A DNA stretch of 64,000 nucleotides from the NCBI RefSeq assembly GCF_002288925.2, contig NW_022098069.1, positions 75,603,670 to 75,667,669 of the forward strand, given 5' to 3'. The DNA comes from Delphinapterus leucas. Lineage: Eukaryota; Chordata; Mammalia; Artiodactyla; Monodontidae. The notes below the pieces were generated by a model. It was given only the letters and a program-made list of their open reading frames with translations. It made no database searches and was not told the origin of the DNA. This document shows positions 57,688 through 64,000 of this stretch, piece by piece. The translations under genes were made by a program, and so were the position numbers. The first letter of the stretch is position 1, and every line of letters begins with the position of its first letter.

Positions 57688-58524
57688 CTAGAGAAGATCC
57701 TTTAGCATTTGTTGTAAAGCTGGTTTGGTGGTGCTGAACTCTCTCAGCTTTTGCTTGTCTGTAAAGGTTTTAATTTCTCCATCAAATCTGAATGAGATCC
57801 TTGCTGGGTAGAGTAATCTTGGTTGTAGGTTTTTCTCCTTCATCACGTTGAATATGTCCTGCCAGTCCCCTTCTGGCTTGCAGAGTTTCTGCTGAAAGAT
57901 CAGCTGTTAACCTTATGGGGATTCCCTTGTGTGTTATTTGTTGTTTTTCCCTTGCTGCTTTTAATAGCTTTTCTTTGTATTTAATTTTTGACACTTTGAT
58001 TAATATGTGTCTTTAACTATTTCCTTTCCCATATTAGGGAAGTTTTCAACTATAATCTCTTCAAATATTTTCTCAGTCCCTTTCTTTTTCTCTTCTTCTT
58101 CTGGAACCCCTATAATTTGAATGTTGGTGCATTTAATGTTGTCCCAGAGGTCTCTGAGACTGTCCTCAGTTCTTTTCATTCTTTTTTCCTTATTCTGCTC
58201 TGCAGTAGTTATTTCCACTATTTTATCTTCCAGGTCACTTATCCGTTCTTCTGCCTCAGTTATTCTGCTATTGATCCCATCTAGAGTATTTTTAATTTCA
58301 TTTATTGTGTTGTTCATCGTTGCTTGTTTCATCTTTAGTTCTTCTAGCTCCTTGTTAAATGTTTCTTGCATTTTCTCTATTCTATTTCCAAGATTTTGGA
58401 TCATCTTTACTATCATTATTCTGAATTCTTTTTCAGGTAAACTGCCTATTTCCTCTTCATTTGTTAGGTCTGGTGGATTTTTATCTTGCTCCTTCATCTG
58501 CTGTGTGTTTTTCTGTCTTCTCAT
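57688..58524 (-). pseudogene. L1 ORF1 (RNA-binding chaperone), broken
   Basis: ORF1p trimerises and coats L1 RNA. The start Met is at 58524 (MRRQKNTQQMKEQ). Residues about 35-110 form a heptad-rich coiled coil (RITEAEERISDLEDKIVE), followed by the RRM start (NIQIIGVPEEEE). The frame then ends near 58000 because a segment of roughly 30-35 codons expected after NMGKEI is missing. The C-terminal domain continues at 57994 in a different frame (KAAREKQQI, then IRLTADLSAETLQARR), is shifted again near 57800, and the last part runs to a stop near 57688. A 218-codon plus-strand ORF (58121-58777) is only its shadow. Confidence 0.93.
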
Positions 58525-60510
58525 TTTGCTTATCTTACTGTGTTTGGGGTCTCCTTTTTGCAGGCTGCAGGTTCGTAGTTCCCGTTGTTTTTGGTGTCTG
58601 TCCCCAGTGGCTAAAGTTGGTTCAGTGGGTTGTGTAGGCTTCCTGGTGGAGGGGACTAGTGCCTGTGTTCTGGTGGATGAGGCTGGATCTTGTCTTTCTG
58701 GTGGGAAGGTCCACGTCTGGTGGTGTGTTTTGGGGTGTCTGTGGACTTATTATGATTTTAGGCAGCCTCTCTGCTAATGGGTGGGGTTGTGTTCCTGTCT
58801 TGCTAGTTGTTTGGCATAGGGTGTCTAGCACTGTAGCTTGCTGGTCGTTGAGTGAAGCTGGGTGTTGGTGTTGAAATGGAGATCTCTGGGAGATTTTCAC
58901 CATTTGATATTACGCGGAACTGGGAGGTCTCTTGTGGACCAGCGTCCTGAAGTTGGCTCTCCCATCTCAGAGGCACAGCACTGACTCCTGACTGTAGCAC
59001 CAAGAGCCTTTCATCCACACGGCTCAGAATAAAAGGGAGAAAAAGTACAAAGAAAGAAAGAAAGAACAAAAGAAAGAAAGAAAGAGGATTAAAGAAAATA
59101 AAGGTAAAATAAAATAGTTATTAAATTAAAAATATAATTTTAAGGAAAAAAAATTTTTTTTTAAGTAAAAAAAAAAAACTGGACGGATAGAACCCTAGGA
59201 CAAATGGTGAAAGCAAAGCTATACAGACAGAACTCACACAGAAGCATACACATACACACTCAGAAAAAGAGGAAAAGGGGAAAAAATAATAAATCTTGCT
59301 CTGAAAGTCCACCTCCTCAATTTGGGATGATTCGTTGTCTATTCAGGTGTTCCACAGATGCAGGCTACATCAAGTTGATTGTGGAGCTTTAATCCGCTGT
59401 TTCTGAGGCTGCTTGGAGAGATTTCCCTTTCTCTTCTTTGTTCGCACAGCTCCCAGGGGCTCAGCTTTGGATTTGGCTCCGCTTCTGCGTGTAGGTCGCC
59501 GGAGGGCGTCTGTTCTTCGCTCAGACAGGACGGGCTTAAAGGAGCCGCTGATTTGGGGGCTCCGGCTCACTCAGGCCGGTGGGGAGGGAGGGGTACGGAG
59601 GGCGGGGCGAGCCTGCGTCGTCAGAGGACGGCGTGACGTTGCACCAGCCTGAGGCGTGCCGTGCGTTCTCTCGGGGAAGTCGTCGCTGTATCCCAGGACC
59701 CAGGCAGTGGCGGGCTGCACAGGCTTCCCGGGAGGTGGGTGTGGAGAGTGACCTGTGCTCGCACACAGGCTTCTTGGTGGCGGCAGCAGCAGCTTTAGCG
59801 TCTCATGTCCGTCTCTGGGGTCGGCGCTGATAGCCGCGGCTCGCGCCCGTCTCTGGAGCTCCTTTAAGCAGCGCTCTTAATCCCCTCTCCTCGCGCACCA
59901 GGAAACAAAGAGGGGAGAAAAAGTGTCTTGCCTCTTCGGCAGCTCCAGACTTTTCCCCAGACTCCCTCCCGGCTAGCCGTGGAGCACTAACCCCTGCAGG
60001 CTGTGTTCACGCCGCCAGCCCCAGTCCTCTCCCTGCGCTCCGACCGAAGCCCGAGCCTCAGCTCCCAGCCCCGCCCGCCCCGGCAGGTGACCAGACAAGC
60101 CTCTCGGCCTGGTGAGTGCTGGTCGGCACCGATCCTCTGTGCAGGAATCTCACCGCTTTGCCCTCCGCACCCCTGTGGCTGTGCTCTCTTCCGCGGCTCC
60201 AAAGCTTCCCTCTCCGCCACCTGCAGTCTCCGCCCGCGAAGGGGCTTCTAGTGTGTGGACACCTTTCCTCCTTCACAGCTCCCTCCCACTGGTGCAGGTC
60301 CTGTCCCTATCCTTTTGTCTCTGTTTATTATTTTTTCTTTTGCCCTACCCTGGTACGTGGGGAGTTTCTTGCCTTTTGGGAGGTCGGAGGTCTTCTGCCA
60401 GCGTTCAGTAGGTGTTCTGTAGTTGTTCCACGTGTAGATGTATTTCTGGTGTATCTGTGGGAAGGAAGGTGAACTCCGTGTCTTACTCCTCCGCCATCTT
60501 GATGGTCCCC
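58525..60510 (-). promoter_or_regulatory. L1 5' UTR / internal promoter, GC-rich
   Basis: About 2 kb, strongly GC- and CpG-rich from 59400 to 60300, unlike everything else here. The extreme 5' end (minus strand) reads GGGGACCATCAAGATGGCGG, with a CAAGATGGCGG word (60491-60501 on the plus strand) matching the YY1 site known at L1 5' ends. A GAAA repeat lies at 59054-59090. ORFs of 60-118 codons on both strands here reflect GC content, not genes. Confidence 0.82.
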
Positions 60511-60525
60511 TCAGAAGCCATAAAA

Positions 60526-62119
60526 TTCTAATGTCATTGTTTATTTTCATTGCCTATTGAAAAGGCTCATACTATAAGTTACTATTTGTAATAATTTATT
60601 TTACTGTTTTTCATATAAGTATAAATAATACTGTTTTACAATTAACTTTCCATTCATAGTTATACACAATATAATAAATTAAATACCATAATTAAAATGA
60701 AGCTAATACATGTATTTCTGAAGTATGTTATATTTAGATTCTTACAAATGTAATTACATTTTTCAGAAAATGATACTGTTTGTAGCTGTATAAAGTAATC
60801 ATCTGAAGATATTTTAACATTTATAATATTATTGTTAAAGATACAGTATGATAAATTTATACTGCTTCCCTGCAGTAGATCTGCTCCGTTTGTTTTGCTT
60901 TATATTTATTTTTAGCCCTTTTTTTTTCATCAGAAAGAGATTTGTGATGAAGCATTATTTATTTCCTCTTGTCTAGCAGCTCAATTTACAGGTACAACAC
61001 TTAGATTGGCACATTTCTTTTTCCTTCCCTTGTTCTCATTAGCAGGGAGTCTTAATCTCTTTCCTTTGCCTCTCTGAATAATCACACTATATCACTATCC
61101 TAGTGGGATCTAAACAAAGATTGAGTAGAAAATCAGGATCACAACCAAGTAGGTTTAAGAATAAGGTCATAATAATGAAAAATCAATAGAACATACAAAG
61201 AGGCATTTTAAAATCATTTTGACGTTTGTATGGTGTTTATGTTACAATTTCTGCGATTCTACTACTTTTCAATTAAATCTATGACAGTATAGTTCCTTTT
61301 CCCTCCCTAGAAAACATATTATACTGAGCTCTATAGTCCCCCCAAAACTGATTTCCGTTCTCATGGACCCAGTCAGCACTGTGCTTCATGATGACAGGAG
61401 TCCTACTATGCTTATAAATGAATCTGTGTACAAGGAACTGTAGTGACCTGTTCTGAGTTATGGTTGCTTTTCATTCTTCTTACCTTTACTTATATAGACG
61501 TGGGTAAAATTATAATGTAGAGAAGAGGAGTTTTCTTCATCATAGTTAGGCTGACAGTAAAGGCCTTGGAGATTCCAGTGCAGCTATGTGGAGAGACAGT
61601 GAAATACCTGAGCATCAGCCTCTTGACCTGACGCCGGAGTAGGGATTGCTCTCGTACAGGAGGGGCCCATCTGGGTGTGAGAGCAGGTGCAGACAAGAGC
61701 AGAGAGAGTGAGAAGTGCAGCATTGTGCAAGCGTTTCATAGATAGTCAAAGTCCAGGAAGGCAAGAGGGTTTTTATAACACAAGCTGGATAATGCAAAGC
61801 TTTCCTTGAAAATCAAAATGAAGTTTTAGTTGATAAAGTGAACATTTACCTAGCATTTATGGCTCTAAAGACTGAGAACATTATAAGAACCTCAATATGG
61901 GGACAATAGAAACCAAACAGCCCAGACACTAAGGAAGAAGAACACTGTGGGCTTGCAGAAGAGGCATTACAGAATTTCAAGCAAGAAAACTGCAATTTTG
62001 ATTATGATCAGGTGTGGCAGCACAGATTATCAGTTGTTTTCATTCTTCCAGATGGATAGTAAAGTATTAACAGATTAAACCGTTACTAAACATTTGTTCA
62101 TGTCTGAATGACTGTTGGC
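60526..62119. other. Intergenic, nothing recognised
   Basis: AT-rich at left, more mixed near 61500-61760; no gene, no nameable repeat. Confidence 0.4.
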
Positions 62120-62300
62120 AGTATGGTAAGCAGTGAACTAAGTATTTTACTTGCATTATATCACATTATGTTATTTGATTCTCAAAACAATCCTATGATA
62201 GAATACAGAATCTCTAGTAAAAAGAAAAAGGGAAACATACTCAAAGAAACAAACAAAAAACAAGTGGCTGAGTTATGAGCCTGTTCTCAAAGTCAGAAGA
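62120..62300 (-). repeat. MIR SINE relic
   Basis: Antisense MIR: AAGTATTTTACTTGCATTAT, TGATTCTCAAAACAATCCTA and CAAGTGGCTGAGTTATGAGC. Confidence 0.75.
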
Positions 62301-62484
62301 TCGTATTGCCTAAAAGTATAGGAGAAGCAAATCAAATCCCTCTCAACTTACTGTATGTGACTTAAGTAGCAAATAATGTATAGTCCTTACTGGAGAGTAA
62401 GGATACAGTTGTTCCTTAACAATTGTTCTTAAGAAATTTTTTTGTCATGATGATAAAATTCTAAGTTTAAAAAACTCTCAGATG

Positions 62485-62697
62485 CGGCTTCCCTGGTGGC
62501 GCAGTGGTTGAGAGTCCGCCCGCCGATGCAGGGGACACGGGTTCGTGCCCCGGTTCGGGAAGATCCCACATGCTGCGGAGCGGCTGGGCCCGTGAGCCAT
62601 GGCCACTGAGCCTGCGCATCCGGAGACTGTGCTCCGCAAGGGGAGAGGCCACAACAGTGAGAGGCCCGCGTACCGCAAAAAAAAACAAAAACAAAAC
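62485..62697 (+). mobile_element. Short-form CHR SINE
   Basis: Complete short form with an A/C-interrupted tail. Perfect 14-base TSD AAAACTCTCAGATG (62471-62484, 62698-62711). ORFs of 73-87 codons on both strands are shadows. Confidence 0.96.
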
Positions 62698-62711
62698 AAA
62701 ACTCTCAGATG

Positions 62712-64000
62712 TTGTTTTATATCTGTACATCTGTTAATACCTACAACTTGGCTAACTTTACTCTACCTGAACCAGAATTCTGTGGCCCAGAGTGGGAAGA
62801 CCTGACAAATAGGCCTATCCTCTGATATTTCCATTCATTCACTCATTTATTTATGAAACAGGCTAATGATATAAAAAATTATGAACCATAAAAACATGGT
62901 TCCTCTTGTCATGGATAGTACAGAATTTTGATTTAATAAAAATTAATTACACCTGGGTGTCCAGTAGATCTTACTAGCACATTACCATTTTCAGAATAAT
63001 TGAAAAAAGAATTCCTTCAAAACAAACGCCTACTCTGTATTTAGCAGATCTGTTAATTGCAAGTAAGGGCACCAAATATGCAGAGATTGTAGGGCTCAGA
63101 CAGAAGCTATCAATATTACTGAAAGGAGAACCCAAAGCTGTAACTTACTACCAGTAAAATTCACTGCAGCCTCTGGAGACTGCATTACTGCACAGTATTA
63201 ACTTGAGATGCTGAAGGACAGTGGATCGAAGGCTTGAGTACTTTCCACTGTGGCCCTCTGATGTCTTTATCCTCTGCAGCTATTCTTTTCTACCCACATT
63301 TGCTCTTGACACTTGGTCCCTAACTATCACTGCCATTCCTCTGGTTAAAATCCAGATTGTCCAAACAGTAAATGCCACTTGCAAGATTATACCTCTATTC
63401 TCCAAACTAGCTGAGTTTTGGCTGAATTTTAAACCTCCTTCTAAAGCCCTATTCAGCATTCTGCCTTTAGGTCAGAAGTTAGAACATTCCTTCAGAGTCT
63501 TCTTATCCCAACATTTTTTAATGCTCTACTTGGTTTCCTTCAGTTATACTCATTATGGAGACTTGTACATTGCCTGAAAGACAAAAAGAAAAAGAAATCT
63601 AAAATATTCATCGCCGACTGTTGTTTATAGATAAGACATAGAGTCAGTCTCTTGTTATGGCAAGTTCAGTTACTATATAAGAAATACAATTATTAGCAAA
63701 TATTTAAAATGAAAAGATTTAAAAATTCTATTTTAGATATAACATTTGTGTAAAGGTGGTTGGATGTTCAAACTTCCTTTCCCCCGCCCCATACTAAAAC
63801 ATAGTTGATCTTTATTTATTTTCACCTGTGTTAGGAACAGAATCTTTAGTACGAATCACTGGGAATGACAATGCAGTGAATTTTTTTCATTAGTGATTTT
63901 AATTTACAAAATCCCAAGGTTTTCAATGTTTTGGGGTTACATGGGCATGAGCCACTTGAACCGAGCATTTTCCTACCTTTTCAATTCTGGGATCACGTGG
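62712..64000. other. Intergenic, nothing recognised
   Basis: No gene or repeat named. The 118-codon ORF at 63221-63577 is the longest frame in the window outside mobile elements but shows no domain, no splice context and no promoter; probably chance. Confidence 0.4.

Larger units (their letters stand above)
53241..60510 (-). mobile_element. Full-length L1 retrotransposon, inactive
   Basis: A complete antisense L1 of about 7.27 kb including a nested SINE. A perfect 15-base TSD, TCAGAAGCCATAAAA, flanks it (53226-53240, 60511-60525). The A tail is the T-run at 53243-53249. In sense order it holds a GC-rich 5' UTR of about 2 kb, ORF1, ORF2 and a 3' UTR of about 350 bases with the G-rich tract. 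Both ORFs carry stops and frameshifts, so it cannot move itself. Related to the L1 lineage that mobilises CHR SINEs. Confidence 0.96.

Noticed and set aside
58121..58777. 218-codon plus-strand ORF
   Set aside because: Shadow of the L1 ORF1 coiled coil and 5' UTR on the opposite strand. Ser/Leu/Phe-rich composition is what antisense of a Glu/Lys-rich coil gives.
59400..60300. CpG-rich block resembling a gene promoter island
   Set aside because: It lies wholly inside the 5' UTR of the full-length L1, bounded by the TSD at 60511, so it is L1's own promoter region and not that of a host gene.
63221..63577. 118-codon plus-strand ORF, longest outside repeats
   Set aside because: No domain, no signal peptide pattern that I trust, no promoter or splice context. 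One frame of this length in 64 kb is expected by chance.

Overview
This is mammalian nuclear DNA, most likely from a cetacean (whale or dolphin). The clearest marker is the set of fourteen tRNA-Glu-derived CHR SINEs. Ten are the short, internally deleted form and four are the long form. The CHR family is known from whales, hippos and ruminants, and abundant young short-form copies with long A tails point to whales, possibly toothed whales; the species itself is inferred, not proven. The sequence is AT-rich and non-coding. No open frame resembles a cellular gene. Every long ORF is either a piece of an L1 retrotransposon or a shadow of a SINE, LTR or L2.

Layout. 1-9 kb is intergenic with MIR/L2 relics, three short and one long CHR SINEs, a 5'-truncated L1 tail with a perfect 24-base target duplication (TSD), and one splice-flanked exon candidate (4261-4367). 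9-12.6 kb is an antisense ERVL pol relic (RT to integrase to dUTPase-like region) broken by a palindromic MITE-like repeat and by a CHR SINE. 14.4-17.3 kb carries an old L1 3' end and a 1.6 kb L2. 17.7-25 kb has a long CHR SINE, an MLT1 LTR, an inverted (twin-primed) L1 and a solo LTR. 25-32 kb is largely unassigned. 32.2-38.8 kb is an MLT2 LTR abutting a roughly 6 kb ancient antisense L1, whose ORF2 core is interrupted. 39-42.4 kb has two CHR SINEs, a medium-age L1 fragment and an unidentified candidate retrocopy. 42.4-49.4 kb is repeat-poor. 49.4-52.1 kb has a CHR SINE with an odd 3' tail and a local inverted duplication. 53.2-60.5 kb is a full-length but dead antisense L1 with a GC-rich 5' UTR, a 15-base TSD and a nested CHR SINE. 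The remainder is intergenic with a MIR and one CHR SINE.

The window records layered retrotransposition. CHR SINEs need L1 machinery to move, and this window contains both. Nesting gives an age order: MIR/L2, then ERVL and old L1, then the young L1, then short CHR. Nothing here looks like a new biochemical system. The most informative structures are the inverted duplication at 51.1-52.1 kb, the unidentified insertion at 42.0-42.3 kb, the SINE with an extra 3' tail at 49.4-49.8 kb, and the mosaic ancient L1. Family names are from recognition by eye; no database search was run.
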